From Didymella arachidicola (lineage: Eukaryota; Ascomycota; Dothideomycetes; Pleosporales; Didymellaceae): a DNA stretch of 64,000 bases. The notes under the pieces are model-generated. The model was not told the DNA's origin. It searched no databases and was given only the letters and a program-made list of their open reading frames with translations. Where the stretch lies: contig CM049987.1 in assembly GCA_016630955.3 (NCBI GenBank), positions 2,294,001 to 2,358,000 of the forward strand. Reading direction: 5' to 3'. This document shows positions 32,701 to 45,175 of the stretch, piece by piece (within the stretch, counting starts at the first letter, position 1; each line of letters opens with the position of its first letter). A program made the position numbers and the translations under genes.

Positions 32701-35473
32701 TCAATAAAGCAGCCATCCCGCACAAAACATCGCACCGAATAAAATGCTGAGAGGCAGATGCATCGTCGACGCTGCTCCCTGTCGCGAGCTTGTCGGTGCT
32801 GCCGGCTTGTTTCCACTCTGCCCTTCACTCGCACTCGCGCTTTGGGGTGTTATGTCTCCTCTCGTTGTCGTAGCTGGGAACAAAGTGGTAGATGTGCTAC
32901 GCCCAGAGCTACCATATATAAGCTCAGTAGCTTGTGGCGAGAGGATAATTGTCGTCCCATCGACAATGATAGTGCCACCAGGAGTCAATGTCTGCCCTCT
33001 GATAACGAACGCCGTGCCAGTACCAGGCGCAGCAGTGTAGGTTCTACTTCCAATCGTCAATAGCGGAGGATTGGTGATCACGGCCTGCGCATCAGCTGCC
33101 AATGCCGTGGTCATCCCGTTTATGACGAGCGCAGTGGCACCCGCAGCGAGCGAGATGGTGGTGCCCGCAACCACAACACTGCCACCAGGTGTGAGTATCG
33201 CCGTTCCAATCTGGTAGGTGGTTCCAGGTCTTGGCAAAGGTCTGAAGACGCCATTGCCGATCGTCAGCGGGGGCGGAGTGATATGGGCTGCTACGGCTGC
33301 TGCTTTTGATGCAGCAAGTGTCGTTGTTAACCCATCAATGACCAAGAAAAGCCCAGAGGGTGCCAGCGAGAGTATCGACCCGGAGACTGTGATAGGTACG
33401 CCACCTGGCGAAAGTGTCTGCCCCGCGATGACGAAGACTGGGCCTGGTTCATCCTGGTTCCCTATTTCTTGTGCTTGCAGACTGCCAGGCGCATTCGGTC
33501 TGTTGCCGGGAGCGTTATCTGGCCTGCTTGATGGCCGTGCTGTGTATGTCGTTCCATCAAGTACGAGTTCTGCTTGTGCGTTCACGGACTGGACAGACGC
33601 AGCACCTAGTGTTGGTAACATATGGGTAGAACTGCCTATCACCACGAAAGCGGCCGAAGACTCGAGGCTGACCTTGATACCATCGATGACGGCAGTGCCT
33701 CCCGGTATGAGTGTCTGACCAGGCTCGATGAAGAATTGCGTGGCAACATTTGGGATCAGAGTGATGGAGCCGACTGTTAAGATCAGTGGTGCTGCAGCAT
33801 GGGGTGCGAAACTCGATACCTGCGGAAGGACTGACGTAGTCCCACCAACAATCAGCGCGGTGCCGGAAGGAGGCAAGGATATGACCGTCCCAGGTCCAAG
33901 GGTAATCGCAGGACCTCCAGGCTGTAGTGTCTGCGTGCCAATGGTCACTACAGACGAAGGGCCTATGACCACAGGGTTACTTCCAAGATTGCCAATCGTG
34001 TGTTGTTGCCCGGGTCGCACATTCTGCTGAGGAAGCGGCAGTGAAGTGCCTCCTACGATGATCGCAGTCGCTGACGGAGCTAAAGCAACAGCTGTGCCTC
34101 CTACAGTCACTGCAGGTCCTCCAGGCCTCAAAGTTTGAGTTCCCACGACGACAACAGACGAGGGCCCGACGATAACAGGAGCTGAGCCTACTGTGCCAAC
34201 AGTCTGCGACGATGGTACCCGCGTCTCTTTAGTCAGGCCGCCAGCCGCTTCGGGTCTTGTCATTGACTTTAGGTCGCGTCCCTGTGTAGTTTTCGGCTTT
34301 GCGACCTCTGTAGTCTGTCCTGTAAGATCCCAGTCTGTTATGAAAAGTGGTTGTGTATTAGTCAGGGTCTGACCCTCAACACCCACAGTTTCGTCCTCCC
34401 AGCCGACGGCGGGGATTTCCCAGTGTACGTCACCGATACCAATGTCTGGTCTGTTGTGGTAGTAGTACTCAACGAAGATGATTACGGTTACAATGGCTTG
34501 GAGAACTCCGACCTCGCATGCTGATTCTGGGAGTTGAGCGATAAATCCGTCCGGAATCTCGCCGTTCGCTGTTGGCCCTGCTTCGATGTTCTCATGCCAG
34601 TATGGCTGCACGTAAACGGAGCTCAGTTGCACAGTCTTAGTGCTGTTTCTGTATTCGACTTCATATGCCGAGAAGTGGACGAACGGCGTTGGCATTACTT
34701 CCTCTGTGGTAGCATTCGGGGCAATCGAGATTGTTGCAGTCATCGAAGGGAGGTTGGCGAGATCCAGATCCCATTGCCATACAGCTTCCATTGGCATTAC
34801 TGCCGGGGTGGGGAACGGTGGAGCGGCGGATCTGTAAATGAATGATGTAGTGGCGGCAGTTGGTTTTATTCCGTAGGGCAGACAATCCCACATTGTGTAG
34901 TTCCACTCTGGGTAGGTCGTCCATCCTGAAGTGCATACATCCTGGGTTTGAACAGCATTTGCGGTGTGAAAGGAAGTTGTGACCGGTACAAATGTATATG
35001 AAGCGCCCTCTGAAAAATTGCCCCACGAACTCGTGATGGTTGCTACTGCATGAGTGTAAGTCGCTGGATACCACCACTCAATACTGGCGCTCGGAATGTT
35101 GATTGCACACGATGCATTTCGTGCTTCTGTGACATTTTTCGGACTCAGATCAACGGCCGCGGGTGCGGCATGAGTAGAATTAGATTCTACGAAGCCACTT
35201 GGTAATGCTGTTCCGGACGCTGGTTCACCGTAGCAGGCTGACGTTGATCCTGAAGAAAGCAGTCGTGAAGCAGTCGTGCTTGTAAAGATCGAAGACTCAG
35301 CCTGTGAAGTGCTATTAGAGTAAGGAACGGCTGGAGGGCTTGATTAGTCAATACGAGAACGGGTCGAGAGAAATGATCTTACACGTATGGTTTGCGCCAC
35401 TGCGGCCTTGGAAACTGATGGCTGTTGACAGCTGCGCTAAACACAACGCAAAGAACGAATGCTGAGAGACCAT
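32701..35473 (-). CDS. GPI-anchored cell-surface protein with tandem beta-type repeats
   Basis: Exons are 35385-35473 and 32701-35338; the 46-nt intron has a GACTAAT branch site and keeps phase, giving 908 aa. The short first exon supplies the signal peptide (MVSQHSFFALCLAQLSTAIS), which the downstream frame alone lacks. A Thr/Ser/Asn-rich region with several N-glycosylation sequons follows. Then come six divergent copies of a roughly 38-residue unit of form IGxQTLxPGGxxITVxGTxISLxPSGTALVVxGxTxxLP (about residues 435-855). The unit is built of short alternating hydrophobic strands, which suggests a beta-solenoid or stacked strands. The end is Ser/Ala-rich with a hydrophobic GPI-like tail (LPLSILFGAMFCAGWLLY). 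It is likely wall-attached; function unknown. Confidence 0.8.
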
Positions 35474-36863
35474 GTCTTCGCGGCGTGCAGCTCATTCAGA
35501 CATGCTGCACAAAAATCGCGAAGTCGTAGCGAGAGGGCTGACTCGAATGAACGAAAGGGTCGTCTACCGGTAGTTCAGAAGGAACGCGGGTCAATGTGTT
35601 TTAGAATTGACCGGTCTGTCGCCTGTGGAAGACGGGGATCGACATGGGTTTTGACTAGCTTCCAGCCACAGGTGTGCTGACGGGCATCGTCCATGAATTT
35701 CTGCTTCCCGGCCAGTAAACCGTCGAGTAATATCCCGTGACAATGCTCCGTGAGTGAAACACACCCATACCTCTTTCATGCTTTCCAGGACTTACATTCT
35801 CTGCTATTGCTCTTGTGATTGAGCAGATGTGCAAACCACTTTGTGTTCGTTGAAACGCGTAGTTCTGGGGTACAAGCCACTAAAAAGCCGGCTGTGCCTT
35901 TCCCGACATGGTTGATTGCTCGTATTTGTGCGCCCCAGCCAGGCGCTCGCTATGTAAATTGCACGACCAGTGAACGCTCCCTTGCCGATTGTCGACGCTG
36001 GGCAATGCTAGTGAGATTACAATTTATGCTCTTGTGAGGCACGGCTCAGCTATGCCATGCTGCGGCTCTGGCAACCATGACACGCACGTTTGGAGACGCA
36101 TGTGAGCTGGCAAGACGGGTTTTGGGGCAGCTCGCAGACTTTGCCCTGCTGAGGGCGCGGATCAAATGGAGGGTCGGTGTAGCATTGGCAAACCCGAGTC
36201 TCGCACTGAAGACCACCAAGAACAGCCAAGAGAGGGGCTCCAGAGTGCGTCTGTCGCGCCTGGAGCATTGTGGCTTCGAGCTGCCGAACGTGCGGAGGTG
36301 AGCGACTGCGGCAGCGCCATCTGGGAGCCTCTAGGTGCACAGAGCTCTCAAACAGCGAGGATGCGCAGCGAGTGTTGCTTCTTGGTCATCTGCGACTGTA
36401 GAGCATCCAGGATCCTTGGAGTACGAAATGCTCGCACAAGACCGGGTGTTCCTTGAGCTTTTATGCAGACTGCAGCATCCTGTGTCCAGCATCTGGGAAG
36501 AGTGGCTGGACTGTCGAGCAAAGCCGCGGAAGGAAGGTGGTTATCGGAGCAGGGCCTGATATCGCAGTCAGCGAATCGCATAATGCTAGGCGTGCTGGAG
36601 AGAGCTCAGCGTCAGTCCCAAGGGTGCCTAACAGCGTTAGAACAGCGCGCTGGCCGCGAAGGATCCCTTGACTGCCGGCTGAGGTCTTGGGGTCAGTCCA
36701 GCCCTACTGAGGGTCTGCGCGCTGCCTCCGCAGTTCTTACTCTCTTCCTTCGCTGCACTCTTTGGAGTCAACGATGTTGGAGTGGTAGGACGTTACTGCT
36801 GTCGAGGTTGCAGATGTTCAGCAAATCGCGCCCGCCCCCACTCGTTCACTAGCGCCCGCCATC
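35474..36863. other. Intergenic, 1.4 kb, divergent promoter region
   Basis: This separates two divergently transcribed surface-protein genes. Short frames on the + strand around 36160-36850 lack recognisable features and are not called. Confidence 0.5.
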
Positions 36864-39035
36864 ATGCGCTGCCGTTGTGCGTTCCTGACTACGGCCCTAG
36901 TGTGGACATCTCTCTCGCTTTGTTCGGCCGCTTATGTGCAAAAGAACACCACCAACACTCCAGGCTATACGCTGCTGCAAGGAATCTCGAGTGTGCCGGC
37001 GCCTTTGATAGTTGCACCGGATCAGGGTTGGGCAGGCATCGATGGCTCGTGGAACACCTTCAGTCTAAGAGTAGGATCACAGCAGACAATCATTCGAGTC
37101 CTACCGTCAACATCCAGTCAGCAAATTTGGGTGGTAGACCTGGCAGGATGTACTGGCATGTTCGAGGATATACTCACTAACACGAATGTGACAAAAATCG
37201 ACGAGGCCTGCAGAGACAGTCGCGGTCAATTGTTCAACGTCACAAACTCAAAGTCATGGCATGACCAGGGCTTTTGGGACCTTTGGGTTGGCCGAGACAA
37301 CTTCGGCCTGACTGGACATGGCCACTACGGTTATGACACCGTCGCGCTTGGGATACCCGGAGAAGAGGGCCCTTCTGTCGACAACACCACGATTGGCACC
37401 TTAAAGAACCCCAACTTTTGGCTAGGTCACTTGGGTCTGCATCCAAAATCAACTAACTGGTCAACTGATGTAACGACAACACCGCCTGTCCCAAGCTATA
37501 TGACAATGCTGTACGAACAAGGCAGCATTTCCGGTCGTTCATATGGCTTCACAGCAGGCTCTCAGTATCGTATGTCACCAAGCCTCGATTGATATGCGGT
37601 CATGCTAATAAGCACAGATGATGCAACATTTCTGAGCAGCTTGACTCTTGGTGGTTACGATGCCTCACGCTACATTTCAAACGACCTCTCATTCATCTTC
37701 GCAGCGGATAATGAACGCGAACTGGTGGTAGAACTTGCGGGGCTGACCGCGAACACTACGACCCAGTCCAACATTAATCTCTTCCCTGCCTCAACCGATA
37801 ACATAACACTCTCCATCGATACGACTGTCGCCGAGCTCTACCTGCCGCAGACAATCTGTGATGCTTTTGAGGAGGCATTCGGTCTCACGCTTGACAACCA
37901 GACAGGGCTCTATCTTGTAGACGACCTTCTTCACGAGACCTTGTTAGCACAGAACCCCAGAGTGACTTTCAGCTTACGACAATCACGCACATCCAATCAG
38001 ACAGTTCAAATCACACTGCCATATGGTGCGTTCGACCTACAAGCCCACAGGCCGTACAGAGGTCTGAACGATACGACACGATACTTTCCTCTGAGACCTG
38101 GCAAAGATGAAAACCAATGGGCGTTAGGCAGGATGTTCTTGCAGGAAGCTTACATTACCGTCGACCACGATCGCTCTCGCTTCAGTGTGTACCAGTGCGA
38201 CTGGACTTACGGCAAGCCCCAGGAAGTCCTTCCTATTGTCTCTCCAGACTATGCGAGATTGTCACCTGTCACTTCTAAAAACAATGGCGGCTCCGATTCG
38301 CATACAGGAGTGACCGTTGGAGTTGTGGTGGGCTGCGTCTTCCTCGTGGTCTTTCTGGGAACTGCCGTTGCTGGATACTTCTGGCGTCAACGTTGTAATA
38401 CACTGTCAGCGCAGCACGCAAAGGAAGCAGCAAATACAGAGGCCGCGAGAAAGGCGTCACCCACTGACACAGATGAGCCCCCGTCTTCACCGACAACGGA
38501 AAACGGACCGAACGTGTTTCCCAAGGCCGAGTTACCGGGACAAACGAACGTCTACAGGCATGAGATGGGTATAGATGAGAAAGAGAAGGGTTCTGTGGAA
38601 GTGCTCGAAGCAGACAACACCGAACGACCAGTTTACGAGATGATGGGAGACATTCCTACGCCGCAGGAAGCTGCTAGCCGCCAGCTGTCGGAGAAGGAGT
38701 CGATGATGGTGCGGGAAAAGAACATCAATGGTGTTGATACACATGCAGCAACAGAGAATACGACGTTGCCCAGAGCTCGACCTGCGCCCTTGGCCTCTCT
38801 AGACGAGATTGCTATGGTTAACACCAGACTGCCCACTGCTGGTGTGTCGCCTGTCACACCACGAGCGCCCAGAGACGGAGCGTTGTTGGAAGCAGGTGAT
38901 ACGTTCTACCAGTTGCCGGCTTATCGCGCCCAGCAAGACGGTCGCTCGTTGGAAGACTTGCGCTCTCCCATCTCCCCTCTGGATGTACCTTTGTCACAAG
39001 AGAACGGGCGACGACGCTTCTCCTACGAGTCATGA
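36864..39035 (+). CDS. Membrane-anchored pepsin-like (aspartic protease-fold) protein, probably inactive
   Basis: Exons are 36864-37569 and 37618-39035; the 48-nt intron (GTATGT, branch GCTAAT) joins in phase, giving 707 aa. Features: signal peptide (MRCRCAFLTTALVWTSLSLCSAA), a glycosylated two-lobe ectodomain with pepsin-family landmarks (QQIWVVDLAGC, GHLGL, SLTLGGYDASRY), one transmembrane helix (VGVVVGCVFLVVFLGTAVAGYF, about residues 466-487) and a roughly 220-residue disordered cytosolic tail. Where active pepsins have DTGSSxxWV this protein has STSSQQIWV, so the first catalytic Asp appears lost. The second site reads SIDTTVAELYLP, keeping Asp but not DTG/DSG. A pseudoprotease or sensor role is therefore more likely than proteolysis; this rests on hand alignment. 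Confidence 0.72.
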
Positions 39036-40043
39036 TTGGAGTGGTGTGGACTCACATACGAGAACAGCTGATGGCTGTGTGGTCGGCGCCATGGGTGAAT
39101 ATCTGGACCATGGTTAGCGGCGGACGGAGCGACCGGGGCAGCGGATATGGCGTTCACGGTTTCAATATCTCGATCATCAGGCTGGCGTTCTTGTGACGGC
39201 ATTTGTTCTTTCTATGCGAACACCCTTTCCTGTCCATACTGGCAGACGATTTCCATCAATGTCAGTGTCAATTGTAGCATTCCTCAACCAACCCCACCCC
39301 ACTTCGTAACCTGATACGTAGTCTGAGGAGAGACGGGTCAACCTTCTAGTTCCAGCCGTGGGAATGTCAATCTGCGGATGCCCAACGCCAATCCTGGAAT
39401 CCACGGGGCAGCCGAACGTTGCGAACGGTCACCAACCGTGAAGTCGCTCGAATGGGCATCAGCCCTGTGGCCGCACGTAAGTGTTTCGCGTTGCGTACCA
39501 GGCTCTGCTCGTGCTGAGTGGCTGAGAGCGTGGAATCAGCGGTGTACTAGGCCGCTTCGAGGTCGCCATCAGCTGCACGACCCCCGTTCACCCCTCCAAG
39601 CTTACGGGCAGCGCGAAAGGCACGACCGCTTTTTGTGGTGGGCATCATAGTCAATCGCTTCTCCATATCTTCTCGTGTTCCCTGTGCAGTGCGGTGAAGA
39701 TTCTGTGCCCGCCTTTGTTCTCAATATAGTCGTTAAATTCCTCCAGGAGTCCTGTTTCGAGTTGTGGCCCCGCCTCGTCATCCATTACACTCGAATCTCC
39801 GCCGCAGCGCCTAGCTGTCCTCCAAACCGCAGCCTTTGCCATATATCGCAGCTGCCGTCTGCTGGAGCCTGCAGGCCAATTTACGCTCCTGCGCCCGTTG
39901 ATCCTGCCTGTTCTGCGACCTCGCTTGTCTACGTGCCTGCCGCGACAGCCTCTCCCCACGCGCCGCCCCGACCCCACCTGCACTGCCTGCGCAACATCGA
40001 GCTCGCGCTCTGAACACTCGCAGCAGCTGCCACGTCCGCCGCC
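39036..40043. other. Intergenic/5' leader of MAP kinase gene
   Basis: About 1 kb with no supported gene. The last 100-150 bp before the MAPK ATG are rich in C and T and ATG-free, as expected for a fungal leader. Confidence 0.5.
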
Positions 40044-41522
40044 ATGTCCGACCTCGCGAATCGCAAGGTCTTCAAGGTCTTCAACCAAGAGTTTGTCGTC
40101 GATGAGCGGTACAATGTGACCAAGGAGCTGGGCCAGGGCGCCTACGGCATTGTCTGCGCCGCAACCAACAACCAGACGGGCGAGGGCGTCGCCATTAAGA
40201 AGGTCACCAATGTGTTCAGCAAGAAGATTCTCGCCAAGCGCGCCCTGCGCGAGATCAAGCTGCTGCAGCACTTCAGGGGACACCGCAATGTATGTACACA
40301 GCACGTACAATGAGGGATGCACCTGCTGATGCAGTACAGATCACATGTCTCTACGATATGGACATCCCCCGCCCCGACAACTTCAACGAGTGCTATCTCT
40401 ACGAGGGTATGAACTTCTCCAGCAAGCTCGATTCTGAGTACACTCCCTGCTAACACGCCTCAGAGCTCATGGAGTGCGATCTGGCAGCCATCATTCGCTC
40501 TGGCCAGCCCCTCACCGACGCCCACTTCCAGTCCTTTATCTACCAGATCCTGTGCGGTCTGAAGTACATCCACTCCGCCAACGTCCTCCACCGCGACCTG
40601 AAGCCCGGCAATTTGCTCGTCAACGCCGACTGCGAGCTCAAGATCTGCGATTTTGGTCTGGCAAGAGGTTTCTCCATGGATCCTGAGGAGAACGCTGGAT
40701 ACATGACCGAGTACGTTGCGACTCGATGGTACAGAGCTCCTGAGATTATGTTGAGTTTCCAGAGCTACACAAAAGCCAGTACGTACAATACCGCTCCACT
40801 TTCACTGGCAACAAAGCGCGTGGACGCTCAGGGTCCAGAGCCGCTTTAAGCGGCTACCCCACATTTAACTCCGGGCATCCCAGCTAACATACTACATAGT
40901 CGATGTATGGTCAGTAGGCTGTATCCTGGCCGAACTGCTCGGCGGCAAGCCCTTCTTCAAGGGCCGTGACTACGTCGACCAGCTGAACCAGATCCTGCAC
41001 TACCTCGGAACTCCCAACGAAGAGACACTTTCACGCATTGGCTCGCCCCGCGCCCAAGACTACGTCCGCAACCTCCCCCGCATGCAGAAGATCTCCTTCC
41101 AATCGCTCTTCCGCAACGCCAACCCAGACGCTCTGGACCTGCTCGATCGCCTCCTCGCCTTCGACCCCAGCAGCCGTATCAGCGTTGAGGAAGCGCTGGA
41201 GCACCGCTACCTGCAGATCTGGCACGATGCGTCCGACGAGCCCTCGTGCCCAACAACATTCGACTTCCAATTCGAAGTCGTCGACGAGATCCCCGAGATG
41301 AAGCTCATGATCCTCGACGAGGTCAATCGCTTCCGCCAGATGGTGCGCGTACAGCCCAGTGCAGGCGCCGGGCAGCAGCAGCCTAGCCAGCAGGTCCCCA
41401 TCCCGAATAACTATGATCGTGCGGGCTATGAGGACCCCAGGCCACAGGAGGCGTTCCAGCAGCAGGGGCAGTGGAATGATCTCGAGAGGGACTTACAGGG
41501 CTTGGATGGGAGGATGAGATAG
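40044..41522 (+). CDS. SLT2: Cell-wall-integrity MAP kinase (Slt2/MpkA/Mps1 type)
   Basis: Ser/Thr kinase at the end of the Pkc1-Bck1-Mkk cell-wall-integrity cascade. Exons are 40044-40289, 40340-40406, 40464-40778 and 40900-41522; phases fit and give 416 aa, the usual length. Kinase motifs: Gly-loop LGQGAYGIV, VAIKK (ATP Lys), HRDLKPGN catalytic loop, DFG in KICDFGLARGF, activation lip MTEYVATRWYRAPE with TEY (Thr186, Tyr188), and the MAPK insert. The C-terminal extension is Gln/Pro-rich, typical of Slt2 orthologues. TEY plus LARGFSMDPEENAGYMTEY separates it from the Fus3/Kss1 group and from the TGY Hog1 group. Intron 3 is long (121 nt). Three cell-surface protein genes lie just upstream. 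Confidence 0.95.
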
Positions 41523-42259
41523 GACTCTGCTCTCACGGTCTGCAAGGTTAGTGATGTGTACTGGGTGGTTGGATCTACTAGGTTCTAGATTGGATCTTGA
41601 TAGCGATTGAAGTAGATGAAGGCATGTGACATGATTGAAGTGCTGTTATCTTAATGCCGTTGTCGAATGAACCTTTTTAGGATAAATCCATTGTTCACGT
41701 GTGGTTCGTGCTGCGAGCGACGCTGATGGCCTCTCTGCTCGCTTGGCGCGTTCCTGTTTGTTGGTGGCGATGCAGGCCCAATCAATGGGCACTGCGCTGT
41801 CTACGCTGGCGAATAGGTAGGGCCAACTTCTCGGTCAAGTAGAGATTAGAGCGCATTACATGATCTTGGAGTTACAGTTAGATTATAATTATCTAGCGTA
41901 GGGTCAGCCTTAATCAACCTAACTTCAATCTATAGATTATCTAGCATGTAGATTAAGGTAATCTCCACACTTGGATAGGGTTGAGGCTAGGTTTCACGTG
42001 AGAGAACCTCGCCCTGAGCTAACCCAAAGCCATTTGCCAGCCTGGTGCTGTCCATATTCGTGCTGCTGCTTGACTTCCGCAGCAGGAGCGCATCAGAGCA
42101 CGTGTGGCTGAGCGAGGAACCCCGCACCAGGCTGCAGTGTGCGTTGTTTACTTCGCTGAACCCACGAAAGCTGGAACTCGATGCCATCCGCACTTTACAG
42201 CCTTTACGCCCGCCTGGCGTGTCTTGGCTTCTTTCGAATTCCTTCCTTGAGCTGTCAGT
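41523..42259. other. Intergenic with AT-rich MITE-like relic
   Basis: MAPK 3' UTR followed by an AT-rich block (about 41840-41970) that differs sharply from its surroundings; see the repeat entry. No coding region. Confidence 0.5.
41868..41966. repeat. AT-rich imperfect inverted repeat, possible MITE or RIP relic
   Basis: The block begins GGAGTTACAGTTAGATTA and ends with sequence whose complement begins GGAGATTACCTTAATCTA, an imperfect inverted match over roughly 20 bp. The interior repeats TAGATTA/TATCTAG words. It looks like a decayed short DNA element or a C-to-T mutated repeat copy; only one copy is seen in this window. Confidence 0.3.
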
Positions 42260-44332
42260 ATGTCTGACAACGACCCGCCTCAACTTGTCTTCTTGCCATT
42301 TCTCGAGATTGGCCAGCGACGAACAGCAGCAGCTGAAACTCGTGATGATTCTTCAAGTATCAGCGACCTTCTGACAACTGATATTTGTACTTGTGGCATG
42401 CAAGATCAGGTGGAGATCGTCGACATTTTGCCCGATCATCACTTTGGCTTACCAAGCGCATTACGAAGTGTCAAGCCCCGCTTGACGATCGTGATCGTGT
42501 ACGACATCTCTTTTGCTAATTCACAACAGCAAAAGTTCACTAAATGCCAATCATGTCGAGCCATATTCAGGCGAATAACCCCTTCAAGGTTTGTTCTTCC
42601 CAGATCGTTATTATATTCAATCTACTTGACCTTCACCGATTTCTGGTTGGAAAACCCTGCCTGCGCTCGTGTGAAAGAGATTCGCTCGAAGATCGACTCG
42701 TCGAAAAGTGGAACACAGGTATACGGATGCTTCACGAACGGTGCAAGTATCTACGAGCCTCGAATAGTCTCGAAATTTTGCGACCTCGCTATCATGAAGT
42801 CCTGGATACACAGTTGCATGACACAGCATGAGCACTGTAGGATCAAACATGAAGTGATCGATGGAATACGATTCATCGATTGCCAACAAAAGAGGGTCTG
42901 TCGAGCTGGACCGCATGTACGCTGGGTCGCACTGAGCTACGTCTGGGGCGGATCAGCATCCATAGAACCACAACGCTCAGAATCCCCCCTGAATGCACCT
43001 CAGACGGTCAAAGACGCCATGACCGTAGTTGTCAAGCTTGGCTACCGATATCTGTGGGTTGATGCATACTGCATCAACCAAGCGCATGCAGCTCATAAGG
43101 CGGATCAAATCAGCAAGATGGACAAGATATACCGTGGTGCCGAGCTTACAATCGTAGCTCTGGGACCAGATCAAACTGCTGGCTTGTACGGACTTAGCCA
43201 CGAACGCAAGACTGGTCAAAAGCACCTCCGGATGCAAGAGAGAGATGTTTTGGTGGGCGAAGATCCTTTAGATAGTATACGATCTTCTGTGTGGTCTTCC
43301 AGAGGCTGGTGAGCAATCCTGTTCAGAAGACAGTGTCCCATGGCGCTGATTTGCTGCGCAATGTTTAGGACTTTCCAAGAAGGCTACTTGTCCAGAAGAC
43401 TCCTAGTTTTCGGAGAACGGCAGGTGACTTTCCACTGCAAGACGAGCTCTTGGATGGAGTCTTTGAGCGGTCCAGAGACAGTGAAAGTACAGCACAATGT
43501 AGACTGGGACACATGGAGTACTGACGCCTCTCTGTACGAATACACCGGAGATGAAACCGTAACATTACCCAGCATATGGGGTTTCCAAAAATTGGTGGGG
43601 CAATATACCAAGCGTACTTTGACCTTCGACTCGGATATACTGAACGCTTTCACTGGAATTGCAAGTCAGCTCTCAACATCTGATCCGCCGACATAAAATT
43701 TCGCAGGTCTCCCATATGTACCGTGGGTCGACGCAGTTTCGAGAGAGAAAAATGACCAGTCTCGCTCTGGCTTTGTGATTTCAGTAAAGAATGGCCTACC
43801 GGAACGAAGATCAGGTTTCCCTTCTTGGACGTGGGCTGGTTGGAAAGGGTCAGCATATTGGGGTCTTTATCTCCCGGAACTGGATGACATTATACTTACA
43901 TTGTACAACATACGATTCGAATCCGCCGATCGTCCTGAACACGAAGAATTAATTACTTCTGAACTTACACAATCCTTTCTCGATAGCGTCATTGCAATTT
44001 CTTTCGACGCACACCTGGTGCCGATGGAATACATGGTATTCGACGAAGACTGGTCTAACAGGGATGAACGACTGTTCTTGGGAGACACTGTCTTTCCAAT
44101 TTGTAAGGGAATCCCCGTGTCGACGCTCGCGGAGAAGCTAGCAACAGGTCTATGGTATTGTGTGATCCTTGCATCCACCGTGCCGTCCCAAAACGAGTCA
44201 CGGTGCACGGTGTTTGCATACCTCATCGAATGGCAAGATGAAACCACCGCGGTCAGGCTCGGCTCAACGAACCGTCTACTCGGACTATCAGTATTTGAAA
44301 TACTCGAGCAAAGAAGGGTTCGATTAGTGTAA
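42260..44332 (+). CDS. HET-domain (heterokaryon incompatibility) protein
   Basis: Exons are 42260-43308, 43369-43664 and 43707-44332; GT-AG junctions in phase restore SSRGW-TFQEGYLSRR and FTGIA-SLPYVPWVD, giving 656 aa. The HET domain begins near residue 220 with VRWVALSYVWGG, continues with YLWVDAYCINQ (about 264-274), IYRGAELTIVALG and ends with SRGWTFQEGYLS. HET domains trigger programmed cell death after nonself recognition between fungal individuals and are related to TIR domains. The C-terminal part has FPSWTWAGWKG, common in HET proteins, and no NACHT/WD repeats. The N-terminal 220 residues carry Cys pairs (CTCG, KCQSC) but no known domain; an undetected intron there is possible. It is convergent with an RNase III-like gene. 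Confidence 0.85.
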
Positions 44333-44592
44333 TGCCCTGCGAGGCTTTACCCTAGAAGAGTCCATCCGAAAGTTCTATTGAACGATTATTACAATCGCGG
44401 ATACTACAGACATCTTCGACAGCTGGAGATATTAGTAGCGACGCGTACCTCCACATATGCTGATCGCCACTATCTGTCATACAGCCAGAATCTACTCCCC
44501 CACAACCAATTGCGCGCCCGTCACCTCACCAGCGCTTATCTTCAAACCCTCATTCTGTACGACAGCATCCGGCACCCCTCGAACTCCTCGTC

Positions 44593-45175
44593 TTACCAGA
44601 ATATCCCCGGATTCGCCACACCTCCTCGCATCAAAGCTGCTCCTGGCTTGGCCACGGCTGCTGTGACCATGGACGAGGTCTCCATCTGCTTCTGAGTCAA
44701 ATTGATCTCTCCAAAAGGAAACGCGAAATACAAGCCGATGCAGTTAGCTGCGCGGTGCATTATCCTCTGGTCGCTGCAGTCCATGTAGACAGATACCAGG
44801 ATACTCTTCACTGTTTGGCAGAGGTCATCATCTATGTCAGTGTTAGCAGACGATTTGAGTCGAATCGATGTGGGGAAGCATACTGGATACCTCCTCGCTA
44901 GACTCAGAGATGACAACAGGGAGATCGAGGTACTTCGCAGCTCGCAGTAGGCTCTCTCTACTGAGATCGAGGTGATTGGACTTGAGCATCGCTTGGTTGG
45001 ACCATATGCGTGCAGACGTCCAGAAGCTCGGTTCTGCCGCGCCGAGGGCGTGGAGCAAGTGCGATTTAGCTTTGAAGATGCAGTTAAGCTTATTCTCAAT
45101 TTCAGCAATTATCTTTTCAGAGACATCAGGCTTGTCGAGAAGAGGCAGTAGAGCGGTGGTCGATGAGAACGACAT
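44593..45175 (-). CDS. Small RNase III-like protein (degenerate), paralogue A
   Basis: Exons are 44884-45175 and 44593-44831; the 52-nt intron (A|GTATGC ... branch CTAAC ... CATAG) gives an uninterrupted 176-aa protein. The layout resembles small fungal RNase III-domain proteins: an initial helix pair (IENKLNCIFKAKSHLLHALGAAE), a middle helix (SRESLLRAAKYLDLPVVI) and the later helix DDDLCQTVKSILVSVYMDC, which matches the 'TVEAILGAVYLD' helix of the family. The NERLEFLGDS catalytic signature is not recognisable, so activity is doubtful. The arrangement repeats in the divergent gene at 45744, supporting both calls. Family assignment is from pattern memory only, hence modest confidence. Confidence 0.5.
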
